A stretch of DNA of 64,000 nt from the NCBI GenBank assembly GCA_964019695.1, contig OZ026522.1, positions 58,428,811 through 58,492,810 on the forward strand, written 5' to 3'. A program made the position numbers and the translations under genes. The notes under the pieces were generated by a model that ran no database searches, was not told the DNA's origin, and saw only the letters and a list, made by a program, of their open reading frames with translations. Below, in pieces: positions 33,855 to 44,867 of the stretch (within the stretch, counting starts at the first letter, position 1; each line of letters begins with the position of its first letter). The DNA comes from Loripinus fragilis (lineage: Eukaryota; Mollusca; Bivalvia; Lucinida; Lucinidae).

Positions 33855-35910
33855 ACTTATTGAAAGAACCATCAATAGAGAAGACTCTCCCTACCTTCCA
33901 TGTAAGGACAGAAACGCATTTTTTACTTAGGAAAATCCTAAAAATATCATGAATGGTCTTGTCAAAATGTATGTGATGCGCTGACCTTTTTGTTGGACAA
34001 CAGTTTTATCCGATTTGGCACCAACTTGTTTAGACAAGTAGTGGGGATTCCTATGGGCACTAATTGTGGTCTCCTGGTTGGCGATTTATTCCTGTTTTGT
34101 TATGAGAGCGACTTTATGATGTCTCTTTCTGATGATAAGTAGGCTGATATTATTGATGCATTTCACAATATATCTAGACGATATTTTAAACAATACTAAT
34201 GTTTATTTTGACAATATACCATTCAGAGCTCTAACTTAATAAAGCTAATACCTCTGATACCAAAGCAGCGTTTTTAGACTTGCATTTGTCAATTTCTAAT
34301 GATATTGTTTCTACCAAAATTTATGATAAACTTCGAAATTGAAATTGTCAATTTTCCATTTTTAGATGGTGATATTCCTTGCTCTACATCATATGGCGTC
34401 TATATCTCTCTCAACTCATTCGTTTCGCTAGAGCATCTAGCCATGTTGCTGACTTTAACACTCGCAATTAATTGTTAACTCAGAAACTTCCTAAACAAGG
34501 CTATTGGTATCATAAACTTCGCAAAACATTTTCTAAATTTTATAGACAATATTATGATTTGATATCTAAATTCCAAAAATAGTATGATCAGGAAATACCA
34601 CAATCACAAACTGCAGACAACCCCAAGGCACCGCGAGGAAGAGCCACTCAACCATCACAAGACACCAGGGAGACAAATTAAGCAAAGCAACCAGCTCTTT
34701 CTTCCCCATCAAGATGATTGCAAGTTGGATTTAAATCTCTCTTGCCCATAGGACTTTCGGAACCTGAACTCTATGGTGGCTTGGTGAATAAATTGAAGAA
34801 GCTATAAAAGATTAGCTATAACATTTACGTATTGCAACAGACTGCATGCTTGGTGGTTGCAATCCGCTATTAGGTTTTCCATAGACGACAATGTTACATT
34901 TATACATCTTATTCGAAATCTATACATACAAAAATTTACTAAATGGGCCCCATTTTAAAATATCATCCTTGCCAGTTAGTTTCAATGAATAATAACTACA
35001 TGTTTCCCAGCTCAATCCCACACGATATCTCTTTAAACTGACATACTACAAAACAACATGTTTCCTAATATAGATAGCCTTTCCAGGGCGTCCAAGAAGT
35101 AAAACCCATCTAGTATCAACCTGGTACTGGAATTTATCATCTTGGCCATCTCCATTAAAACAAACTATGACTCACATCTTTTAATCAAACACGGCATAAC
35201 ACCTGTCAATCAACGAATATTGAAGAATGACGTCATCTTAGCTCTAATGTAAAGTATATGCTCTCCCCACAAAAGGCGGGGCGGCCAGTTTTCATGAGTA
35301 TTTAGTGCAGTGTACCCTGGTGGTCAACCCAGTCACAGTCGGCAACTTTGCTTTCCTCTTTAATTGCATGGGTCGGACTTCAGACTCTATGACGGTTCCA
35401 TCTTAAAGACTTTTCTATTCATGAGATGGAGTTGGCATGATGCTTTGGCTGTTGTCAGGCCCACGGGGTTTACCTGTTGGATTTCTTTTGCTCCGGTATT
35501 CAGTTTTATGTACTGTTGAGTCATTGTCTTTGCTATATCTTGATTTTTATCTTCTAGGAGATGATGCATAGATAAGTTAGGGGTCTCTTATGCAAACCAA
35601 TCAGCTACGTGTCTTGATCCACATATGAACTTAGGGCGAGGTTTGTGAGCCGTGAAACCAGCTAAAGCCCTCCAGTAAAATATTTTCACTGACCGTTCCA
35701 AGGCGGTACTTCTTTTGTGGATCGTTTGTGTTATTTAGGTCTTGTGTTTGTCATGCTTTCGCGTCTGTTATTGCTGCCTTGTGGTCACATGAAGGGAAAG
35801 GGCTGACCTCTTGGCTCTTGTTGTGGTGTTTATTTTGATTTTGGTACTTTCCCATTTGGTATCCTGGGACAGGTGTGGTACTTGATTGTATCGATTCCTG
35901 ATCCTTGCTA
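33855..35910 (+). pseudogene. Penelope-like RT element, RT core to 3' tail, interrupted
   Basis: Plus-strand pieces in order: LPCKDRNAFFT, then a frame with FIRFGTNLFRQVVGIPMGTN and LLVGDLFLFCYESDFMMSLS (RT block with GIPMG, about 34000-34140). Next comes YLDDILNNTNVYFDN with an intact YLDD (about 34165-34215), then a thumb region, LRKTFSKFYRQYYDLISKF. An insertion follows, then VGFKSLLPIGLSEPELYGGL, then a degenerate FNCMGRTSDSMTV (about 35355-35395) and the 3' tail to TGTATCGATTCCTGATCC. Stops and frameshifts show a dead copy. The GIPMG and YLDD blocks are RT hallmarks; Penelope-like is my best class. Confidence 0.72.
34574..34722 (-). mobile_element. Antisense 3' tail of the same element family, inserted in the RT body
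   Basis: The RT frame stops at ISKFQ at about 34573 and resumes at VGFKSLL at about 34723. Between them is the A1 tail in reverse orientation (ATGATCAGGAAATACCACAA ... TTCCCCATCAAGATGATTGC). The clean break in the coding frame defines the insertion. Confidence 0.8.
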
Positions 35911-35929
35911 CTTTCTTACTTTTATTTCA

Positions 35930-36320
35930 TTGAATATGAAATTTTGGATGCCAAAGCCCTCATATCTATGTTATTTCATTGGATATGAAATTCTGGATTT
36001 CAAAGCCATGATGTTGGTGTTATTTCATTGAATATGAAATTCTGGATGCCAAAGCCATGATATTCGTGTTTTTCATTGAAATTCTTGATGCCAAAGCCAT
36101 GGTATTCATAATATTTCATTTAATTTGAAATTCTGGATGTCAAAGCAATGATACTCGTGTTATTTCATTGAATATGAAATTCTGGATGCCAAAGCCATGA
36201 TATCCATGTTATTTCATTGAATATGAAATTCTTGGTGGCAATGCCATAATATCAATTTTATTTTATTGAAGGTGACGTTCCGGATGCTTACGCGTATTAT
36301 CAATGTCATTCTGTTGAAGG
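35930..36320 (+). repeat. 49-bp minisatellite running into the cysteine-rich exon
   Basis: About seven to eight units of TTATTTCATTGAATATGAAA then TTCTGGATGCCAAAGCCATG then ATATTCGTG. The last diverged unit contains the splice acceptor and the first codons of the exon at 36272, and a further half-unit (TCATTCTGTTGAAGGTGCC) lies inside the exon. Unit length is 43-49 bp. Confidence 0.85.
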
Positions 36321-36431
36321 TGCCATGACAACTTGTAAGATTTATAATAGTAATGGTGTAGTACGTGGAGAGCTTTACTGTGACCATGGCTGTTGTGGAA
36401 CCTCCACCAACCAACAGTGTTGTGATTACAC
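36272..36431 (+). CDS. Cysteine-rich exon, Shisa/CYYR1-like membrane protein
   Basis: This is a plus-strand exon of 160 nt, phase 2 at both ends, with acceptor TTTTATTGAAG and strong donor GTAAGTG. It encodes 52 full codons with cysteines in the order YQCHS, TTCKIY, GELYCDHGCCG, QQCCDY. The YC..GCCG......CC arrangement resembles the extracellular domain of Shisa, CYYR1 and WBP1-like type I membrane proteins; in those families the cysteine domain precedes a transmembrane segment and a cytoplasmic tail. Neither a signal-peptide exon nor a transmembrane exon was found nearby. The exon's first third is homologous to the adjacent minisatellite. The family assignment rests only on cysteine spacing. 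Confidence 0.65.
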
Positions 36432-37024
36432 GTAAGTGAACATACATCATTTTCTACTAACGGATGAATGCCTTTTTCAATAAAGTTTAACAGTCGATGT
36501 AGTTTCAAGCCTTCAGTTTATACATGTATACGAGCCATCATCAGACACAGGAATAAAGCATGCTTACATACTTTGGAAGTTTTAATACGTGATCCCTTAA
36601 AGAGACTAAGTCTGCAACTATGAACATTTTTCGATTTTTTTTATTTTCTTTTTAAATCGTTTGCAAAAGTAGAATTAAGTTTTGTTTTCACTATAAATCT
36701 GTTCACTATAGCTGGAAACTGCACGGAAAAGTGAATTATTTCATAAAACAGGTGTGTTTTTCTCTCTTGTTGGTAATTATTTGCGTCCCTCCAATAATTA
36801 TAGACAGGTAATTTTAACATAAATGCTGTTGTTTTGATACTGATAATTTGCTAAGATTTACGAAATTGGTAAAATGTATACCTGAATTTTAGTTTTTTTA
36901 CTGTGTTCTTGAAAAATAGAAACATTTGTTCTAAAATTAAAATATCAAAAGTTACAGACTATGCAGCTTTAAGATATAAAAATTTAGGCCGTGGCGTGAG
37001 ATTTCCAAAATTTGACATTTTGAC

Positions 37025-37210
37025 AAGTGTAGGCTCAGACGAGCCTCTGCAGCCTCCTTTAAGCTTAGAAACTCCAAATGGTGTTCAGTCAGTAGTTTCA
37101 CACTCATGGAACATTCAAGCGACTAGCAAAGGCTCTGATCAGACTGCACGTATGCGCAGGCTGATCTGAGGCTTTGCTGGTCGCACATACCACATTGTTG
37201 GAAATCTCAT
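37025..37210 (+). mobile_element. Dispersed element family I, copy 2
   Basis: The same block order as 21205-21400: GTAGGCTCAGACGAGCCTCT, AAGCTTAGAAACTCCAAAT, TCTGATCAGACTGCACGTAT, GCGCAGGCTGATCTGAGGC, TTTGCTGGTCGCACATACC. Non-coding. Confidence 0.8.
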
Positions 37211-37214
37211 GCAC

Positions 37215-39340
37215 TGGCTCATTAATAGAAAATAATCTGAATGGAAGAATTCATTGGTATGAACAGGGTTTATTAATTTAGTTTAATCAATATTCAAACT
37301 CCTTGGGAAAAGGAACAAAGTTTGAAATTGGGTGGCCCTGTCTCTAACAACAAGATAATGAAACTAAAGTAATTTACAGTACTAAAGTAGGGGCCATACA
37401 TTCTTTTGCATACATTTGTTGGGTCTCAAGGAAAATGTTGAAGCACACGACCTTGAGGGACTGGTCAAGTAGTAATAATGACTGTGGCATGAAGGTTTCC
37501 ATTTATCCCTGAAACAGAGAATGCTCACACGAGCCTGGGCAAACGCAAAGAGTACAGACATAGATAATGACCCAGACAAGAGCTTCGCTCTCCAATCCCA
37601 CCATGGAGATGTGCATAAATGTGCGTTTAAAGAATTACTTTACGATAGTGTTTGCTTCCATGAAAAAACCTTGTCAGACGTGCATTTGAATATACGTCAA
37701 CGACAAGGTACTACACGCAATCCAGCCAGAATACAGTCTCCAGGCACTTTCGTCCGACTATGGACCTATCTAGGATTTTAGAGCAAAGCTTTGTCCATCT
37801 TAACACTTGGACCGAACCAGTACCGATCTAACCTAGACCACCTCAACACCTAGGACCACGACTGTTCCTTTCCTGGTGCGGTATAAATACTCCGTCTAGA
37901 CACTTTTTATCGGTCCAAGGTAGAAACCATATTTATTTTACACAGCCAATTTTGCAGCATACACATTATGTATAGGTTATAGCTAATATATTACAATTAT
38001 AACGGAATTAAGTGGGAAGGAGCGTAGCGAGTGTTACGACATAAAGCCGGTCAGGAAGGAAGAGGGGAAATCTTATTGGAAAATTCCTTTATGCGATGAC
38101 GATGCTACCAGGGAAAAATAATGCACACAACTAGCAAAAACTTTTCAGTACTTTATGTACTAAGAAAACATCCACAACACATTAATATACAATGACACCA
38201 CCTACGCTATTATTTCTGGCTAATTGACCATCCTATACTAGGGCAAGTTGCCACTCTAAGATCATTTCAATTAGAATCAATCTTGGAGTGTCCTGCTCTA
38301 GATGTACGTCAACTAGTCAGAAATAAGAGACGTAAAGAAATATGATTCACATATAACTTAAGTTCTCAGAAAAAAAAATTGGGCCCTTTAATACTTCAGT
38401 CTCGTATTGACGAGAAATCTCGTGATTATACACGTCTCCCAAACACTATAACTGTTGATATTTCACCCGTCTCGTGAACACTATATCTTCTTAGCCGCAC
38501 GTTGTCTACTTCAGACAATCGGCGCTGAGGTTCCTAGAATGTGATCGATCCTGTACTTCGGTCGTCACCGGATTCGCATAGAATTTCTTGCGCGTAATGT
38601 TGATCGTCTTTCTAGATGTCAAGTTTAGTATAAGTGGTTCTTCCTATACAATGGTTCCTGATCGTATCCCCACGTTAGGATGTCAGATTCACTTATAACA
38701 ATTCCAGCTGGTTGGCTCCCAACTCGGTCTATTCTACATGGTTGAAGGAAAAAATTGGGGCCTGATCCACGCTGTTCGTGGCCTGAGGGGGACAGCTAAT
38801 AAGTGCCCTCAGGTATCAATCATTCAGCTCACCAACACTCAGCCTCCAACGTAGGAGGGGACACAAGAGACGATTCTACAAAAAACAATTTACTTTTAGA
38901 ATCTCAGAATCACTCTGTTGCGTCAATAATGGAGTTGTTCGTTTGAAGTTCACAAAAATAGAAATAATTTTAGTGGTCATACTTTTTTTAAATTACAGCC
39001 TAACCCTATAAGCGCGCGATTAGCCCTCACCCGTGGGTGTATGGCTAACGGTTCCCATGCGCTTAGGATGGATTGGCTCTTCTAAATATTCATACTCAGA
39101 ATAATATAATAGAGAAGTATTTTTAGTGACTGGCCTATGTCAGCGCTAAACGATACCTCTTATGCCAAACGAACAAACCCATACGTAACAAAATTTCCAA
39201 TACACTGTCGTAACGTCACCCTGGTTGAGACGCTATCGCAGCCGAAACATCAAGATCCCGTGGCCCTTTTTCCCTTCCAGGTCATGTTATCTAGATAGTT
39301 TCGAGGTTTACAAATACTGATACCAATTCTCTTAAAATTC
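37215..39340. other. No exon identified between the two candidate exons of the Shisa-like gene
   Basis: I looked for a hydrophobic (transmembrane) exon starting in phase 2 and ending in phase 1 and found none with good splice sites. A short open frame at 37521-37781 has no recognisable content. A hairpin with CGCGATTAGCCCTCACCCG lies near 39015. Confidence 0.45.
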
Positions 39341-39343
39341 CAG

Positions 39344-39672
39344 GAAAACGTTCAACAGTGTGGTGCCGACGTAACCAAATACAAAATGATGAGTTATATG
39401 AAGTGGAAAGAGGGCACTCTGACGAATCAAAAAACAAACATAAAACATATAGCTATGCACTGAGAGGAGTGAACGAAAGGCTAGCAAAAGGGAGACATCA
39501 CTGGCAAAGCGATGGTTCTACAGGAATAAAGAACACAAATGTTAATGTTTCTAATTCAACAAGCCGAACAGGATGTAACTCGACGAGATCAGAAATATTG
39601 CAGAGACTTCATGCCAGGCAGCTAGAACTAGAATCAGCTACGAGCTCTTCTGATGAAAGTCATGAGTCTTGA
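39344..39672 (+). CDS. Terminal coding exon, hydrophilic cytoplasmic-tail-like
   Basis: This is a plus-strand exon after TCTTAAAATTCCAG. It starts with two bases completing a codon (preceding intron phase 1) and stays open for 108 codons to TGA at 39670-39672. It encodes KRSTVWCRRNQIQNDELYEV, ERGHSDESKNKHKTYSYALR and a serine-, asparagine- and glutamate-rich end with SSSDESHES. It has no hydrophobic segment. Composition fits a cytoplasmic tail; the basic start CRRNQ could follow a membrane span. It may be the last exon of the gene with the cysteine-rich exon at 36272, but the phases do not match directly, so at least one exon would lie between. Confidence 0.55.
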
Positions 39673-39989
39673 AAATACCTCATGTTCATAAACTAACATT
39701 TTTTCCAAATAATCCATATAAGCCTAGCACCCTCTTTTTGGGACATACACAAACAGTGCAGACCAAGATTAGACGCCGCAAAGCGCATATGTGCTTACAG
39801 AATGTTCTATTGAAATTTGAATAAAAATTAAAAATACCACCAGTAACCCTTAAAACGGAAATAAACTGGTCCAATTTAGAGTGGTAAGTTGTATTCAGGT
39901 TAAATGGGTTCCCAGAATCCGGCCTGCTTCTTTTTTAAAAAAATGCTAAAAATGACAACTCCTCCATTCATTTGACTGGTTTCATAACA

Positions 39990-40092
39990 ATGTTCCCAGG
40001 TATCTTCGCAAGCAAAGGGTACTAAGTCCATTTTGTTCCTTGCGTAAGGAACGAAGTGGACTTAGTACCATTGGTTTGCAAAGATGGTCCGT
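39990..40092. repeat. Imperfect palindrome (GGTACTAAGTCCA)
   Basis: The words CAAAGGGTACTAAGTCCA and TTGTTCCTTGCG are answered by CGTAAGGAACGAAGTGGACT and TAGTACCATTGGTTTGC. Arms are about 45 bp. Confidence 0.7.
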
Positions 40093-40294
40093 GATCCTTC
40101 GACCCACTGGCTCAATTTAACCAAACACCATAAGCATGTTCCCAGCCATCTTCTTGTTTGCTCCATTGGCTGTCCGTGTTCACACTAGCCCACTTTTCCG
40201 TTTAACACTCCAACAAAACCGTTAATACGACTAAATATTAAATACAAAATTGTTTTATCTCCTAAATTATAAATACTTTCTAGATATTAGTTAT

Positions 40295-40505
40295 TATAAT
40301 AAAACGTAAATATAAGTACTAAACTCAATTTTTGGAAGGTTCATGGAATCAGGAATACTCCGGGTCTCTTGCAAAGTTAACATGAAGCCCTTCGGGCGAT
40401 TTTTGGAAGGTTCATGGAATCATGAATACTTCGGGTCTCTTGCAAAGTTAACGTGAAGCACTTAATGATTCCACAAAACTTCCAAAATTCGAATTCATTT
40501 CTTAA
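40295..40505. mobile_element. Palindromic element family D, copy 2, rearranged
   Basis: The left arm words TTTTTGGAAGGTTCATGGAA and GGGTCTCTTGCAAAGTTAAC occur twice in the same orientation before a shortened inverted end (CACAAAACTTCCAAAATTCG). It appears to be a copy with a duplicated left arm. Confidence 0.65.
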
Positions 40506-40544
40506 GTATTGGAATAATGCTGAGTTCTTGATAATAGGCCTACT

Positions 40545-41972
40545 CTAATGCTACGTTTACACTATGTTCCCGGCGGCCACGGCAGTCACGATTTCGGCCA
40601 CCGTGGACGAAACGGGGTGACCGTAACACAACGTAGGGGAACGGAGTCGACAAACGTAGCGCGCCGTGGTCGCCGTGATCACCGGGACAGATTTTTAAGC
40701 AGTCAAAAAATTTGCCACGGCAGCCACGGCGCGATTGACCTACTTAAATGTGCCGTAGTAGAACGGGGAGAACGCAACAAAACGTGACAGAACGTAACAG
40801 ACCTTAACACAACTTGGAGTATGTCCGTAGCGGGACGGCTTGTTACGAGACGGCAACCCAAGGTCTGCAAAGGTCTGTCAAGGTCTATCAAGTTCTGTTG
40901 CGGTCTGCCACGTTTTCCTAACCCGACCCCACAGCTCCAACCTGAACATGGAGTCTAAGAATCTCAGATAGATGCATCCGAGGAGGAAAGTAGCGACAAG
41001 GATAGAAATAATCATTACCGAATGTATTTGTGTGCGCGCGTGCTTTGTACCTTTTTTCTTCTTCTTCTGGTTTAATACAATAAAGACTTGAGTAGTTTCA
41101 TTGTACTATCGTGGGGGTCATAGGTTATAATTTCCCGTTGTAGAATATTGCATTTATTTCTCTGAAGATCAGTCAGTGTAGACATTGATAAAATGCTGCA
41201 TTGTGCGCCATTTCATTAGAATCTTTTGTGTTTAAAAACACTCATATATAAGTAACTAGAGTACAAAGGGTTAATGCTGATACCAATGGCTGGTGATATT
41301 GTTTCAAGACTCTCATCGAACAGTTTCGAAGAGCTTTTGAGGCCTGAAAATCGTTGACATCTTCGATGCGAAGCTCTCTTGCTATAAAAAGTGAGAAATA
41401 TTCCAATTGTTGCAATCGTTCTTCCGAAAACCATGCCCGCACTTTGCATCCGTCTTTAACCTTCCTGCTAGACGATCATTCTTCTACACAGCTGCTGGTG
41501 GCCTACTTTCTGCCGCAGCTCCTAGCAATTAATATAAATACGAAATCGGCTTCTTCATCGCCATTACATGTAATGATGTTTTTGATCAAGGGTGCATAAT
41601 ATAACGCTTGCAGCAGCTTTGTGGACCACCTCTTTATACCGTGGGCATATTGGGGTTCAAACAACATTCATCACCCACGTTCCTTGACACAACTTGATAG
41701 ACGTAGCAGAACTTGATCGCAACGTAACAAAACGTGAGGGGTCCCAACAGAACGTGGCAGGCCGGGATGGAACGTAGAACCATCCGTGACAGACCGTAGT
41801 GCGCCGGCGAGCCTCTGCCACGGCAGACCTTGACAGACCGTGAGAAAACGTAGCGAGACTTAACAGAACTTGAACACAAAGACAAAAATGACTAAAAACA
41901 TCACGGCGAGCTACGTTTCTGGCTACCGTGACTGCCTTGGCTGCCGGGGACATAGTGTAAACCTAGCATTAG
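40545..41972. mobile_element. PIF/Harbinger-type element, non-autonomous, with subterminal phased repeats
   Basis: The ends are CTAATGCTACGTTTACACTA and, on the minus strand, CTAATGCTAGGTTTACACTA, both followed by TGT and a CCGGC-rich stretch with CACGGCAGTCACG-like words. Subterminal zones (40620-40920 and 41690-41880) are filled with 10-12-bp repeats of the type AACGTGACAGA and AAGGTCTGTC. A transposase relic lies inside. The flanks allow a 2-bp AT or 3-bp T-N-A target site; I could not decide which. Confidence 0.75.
41235..41500 (-). pseudogene. Relic of a PIF/Harbinger transposase N-terminus
   Basis: The minus-strand frame contains CKVRAWFSEERLQQLEYFSL followed by FIARELRIEDVNDF and then RNCSMRVLKQYHQPLVSALT. 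The pattern (basic-WxxxRxxxxxxxxL, then RELRxED, then a leucine-rich helix ending in a P-L pair) is that of the conserved start of Harbinger transposases. No catalytic DDE region is present. Assignment is from motif order only. Confidence 0.5.
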
Positions 41973-42484
41973 CTGATGGATTTTAATAAAAAGCAGAGGT
42001 TATTATCAAACCTTTGCATATTAACTGAGAATGAGAATTATCCTGCTAATAATTGCTTGAAAACCATCAGTTATTAACATTTAAAGAATTTATTGGCATG
42101 GTGAATATAACATTTTGAGGGTTTTAGTGCAAGAAAACACGATTTTAGTCTTTAAGAGCTGTTAAAATTTCTTGCCCAGTTGAGTTTGAAACCTTTTGGT
42201 GTATAGCAGATACCACATTAATGTATACAATTATTAAATTTTATTTATTCCTTTTTGAGCAATTTAATAATAACAACACAAACATAACAATCATATGACA
42301 ACAAAGAACATAAAAACCTTACAATATTAAAAATGCAGCAATTGGTTGAAAATGTCACCTGATTTGGCAGTCGCCTCATGTGAAAGGACCTCTCACAGTC
42401 TCAATGAAGGATTGGTCAGAAAATAATAGAAAATGATTTGAGCCGTGACTTGTCATTTCAAACAATGTGTCATTCTGACAAGTA

Positions 42485-42665
42485 TAGACTCACACGAGCC
42501 TGTAAAGCCTCCCGTTAAGCTTAGAAACTCCAAATGATGTACAGTCAGTAGTCTAACAGTCATATGATATTTAAGCGACTAGCGCAGGCTCTGATCAGTA
42601 TGCGCATGCTGGTCTGAGCCTTTGCTGGTCGCGCATACCATATTGTTGGAAATCTCATGTCATGG
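42485..42665 (+). mobile_element. Dispersed element family I, copy 3
   Basis: Words TATAGACTCACACGAGCCTG, TTAAGCTTAGAAACTCCAAA, CGACTAGCGCAGGCTCTGAT and GAGCCTTTGCTGGTCGCGCA in family order, with a shortened palindromic core. Confidence 0.78.
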
Positions 42666-43544
42666 CTCAAATACTGATTAATATATGGATTAGAAATACT
42701 GTTTCTGCTATTTACTTTACAGGAAACGCAAAAAACGTTTTTGAGACTTGCCCAAATTCCTTGATCAAGCAAATTCTTTTGCATAGTAGTTTTGCATTAC
42801 ATATTGCATTCACCAATGGTATGACGTATAGAACTATTTCACACCATTCTGTGCAACAGTCAAAATTATCACCCCAAGGTGATGTGTATGACCAGATAGC
42901 GCTGTTGTACGAGGCCGAAGGCATCACGCTGCTAAGTAATCAGCGTACAGCTGATCAGCATATCACGTGACTGGCAAACCATTCAACATTTTTTACGGGG
43001 AAACAGTTCCTCGAAACCAGATCAAACCGGCAGAGGTGAAAAAGTTGCCAAACAGTCAAAGTCCTTAATAACTCTGCATATAGTAGGTTGGGTAATAAAT
43101 TGGAGGTGCACTGATTGTCAGGTTTTAATTAAAGTACAAATATACAGTTGTTATTTATACTTATACTACCCTTACCACTTTAGCATGAACTATCTCGTGA
43201 TGTGCAAGGTATACACCGATGTAGGTGTTATAAAATAGATATACCATGTTTGTCAACCTGTATGTAAGGTAATCCATTCGCTAAAGCTCTGGAATCATTT
43301 CCACATACAGGCGGACAAGCCATGGTAAAACTATTACAAAATCCTAGCTAAAGGCTCTCAATTATGTAGGCAGTATAATTAAGATTGTGTGAGGTCCTTA
43401 CTCATCAGAATTGAAGGCTAACATAAGCGCATAGTCAACTTGTTAAAAACCGTTTTATACTGACTATGCTTTATCTTTAGGATTGTTTATTTTACATACC
43501 AAGGGGTAACAGTTTACATTTTCAAAAAGAGAAAAATTATACAT

Positions 43545-43805
43545 GAGCGGATCCAGAGGGGGGTGGCGTATGGACCAGGCGACTGGTCCCCCCTGAAAAA
43601 TCACAGAAATATAGATTTTTCTAGCAATACTGGTCCGGGTCCCCTGAAAAAACACAAAGCTACCAAGCCAGCATTTAAATGGCGTTGCGTTTCGCTGGCG
43701 CGCCGATGGTGGCAACACCTTTTCCGTCATCATCAACTAAAAATAAAATAAATAAAAAACGTTGTCAAAGTTGGACCCGCTCTGACAAATCTTTCTGGGT
43801 CCGCG
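43545..43805 (+). mobile_element. MITE family J2, copy 1 (GCGGATCCAGAGG / CTGGGTCCGCG)
   Basis: The element starts AGCGGATCCAGAGG and ends CTTTCTGGGTCCGCG. Internal words CTAGCAATACTGGTCCGGGT, CAAGCCAGCAT, CATCATCAACTAAAAA and AGTTGGACCCGCTCTGACAA are shared with copies at 52025-52345 and 58100-58350. Confidence 0.78.
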
Positions 43806-43964
43806 GTATTTTACGAATTGATTGGAGTAAGAAAGACTATTCCAGCCGAATATAATAATGAGGTATAGGATCAGTTATATTACAAATAACGGTAGTTGGC
43901 TTGGTTTTGTTTCTTTGACTGATTTGACTCTTTATGCCCAATTAACAATCTTTCAGTTAAACAG

Positions 43965-44113
43965 GGACGGGTCTTCCTGGGTTGAACCAGTACTAAGCTA
44001 GGATAAATGTGTCTTACTCAAGGACCACAACGCAGTGACGCCGGTGAGGCTCGAAACAGCGGCCCCTCGGTCTCGAGTCAAGCACTTTACCACTGAACCA
44101 CTGCGCTCCCTGG
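43965..44113 (-). mobile_element. tRNA-derived SINE, copy 2
   Basis: Read on the minus strand: GCGCAGTGGTTCAGTGGTAA (A box region), CCGCTGTTTCGAGCCTCACC (B box region), then TTGAGTAAGACACAT and TTAGTACTGGTTCAACCCAG. The order is the same as at 6758-6948. Confidence 0.85.
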
Positions 44114-44759
44114 TAGTTGCCTTGGATGAAACCTAACACTCCAGATGTTTGCATTTCTGATGCAAGATATTGAACAATCAAGTGATCTGACAGCCGCCTT
44201 TGGAGGACTAACCATGCAATGACTGGCTCTACTTAACGTGTTTGTTTGACGTAATAATCGTATCACCATGGTGTATTTAACGTATCGTCATGACGTTGTG
44301 TACAACACCCCGTTACAAATAAAATACATCATTTTAAAAGGGGAAAGGGTGTAAGATTGTACGGCATCTTTGATTGATAATATTATATGTAAATGTATAT
44401 AAGAATTTAAGAGCAGATTTTTAGCTTACACTGGATTATATAAAACATTAGCTTTTTATTGTCTCCGAGAAGCCCTTCAGGTTTCACAGACATTAAAAAG
44501 CCTAATGTTTTACATCACCCAGTGCAAGTTAAAAATGATTTCAATCCTTAATTATTTACCTTGTCTGCTGATAACATTTGCAATCAGTTTTGGACCCAGA
44601 TCAGCCCTGACAAAACGTCGGGCCTGATCTGGATACAAACTGTTTGACATTTTTGAAAATGTTGATTTTGTAAAAAAATCAACAGACGTCAAAAAAAAGG
44701 ATAAACTATACGGTAGAAGGCAAAGACCTAAATACATAGAGATCAACATGCATGTACAT

Positions 44760-44862
44760 GCTACATGCATCCAGGATGCATTTAACCGAGTTTGTTCAGG
44801 TGTATGTTTAGCACTTTTATAACCATTCTCTTCTGATGTTGACGCTTCCAGTTAAGTTGTTG
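44760..44862 (-). pseudogene. Relic copy of the last Trk exon
   Basis: The minus-strand frame reads WKRQHQKRMVIKVLNIHLNK then LG followed by a stop and MHPG. It matches the WKRQPQERMTMKV...HLNRL part of the functional exon with several replacements and a stop. Only the middle of the exon survives. Confidence 0.75.
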
Positions 44863-44867
44863 GAGTA

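Noticed and set aside
35930..36250. CRISPR-like regularly spaced repeats
   Set aside because: The units are contiguous and diverged with no unique spacers, in a clearly eukaryotic context.
36720..36800. Possible transmembrane exon for the Shisa-like gene
   Set aside because: An AG...GT pair flanks a hydrophobic stretch, but the frame required by the phase-2 upstream exon hits a stop.
39358..39672. Stand-alone gene starting at 39358
   Set aside because: There is no ATG there; the open frame extends upstream to a splice acceptor, so it is treated as a terminal exon.
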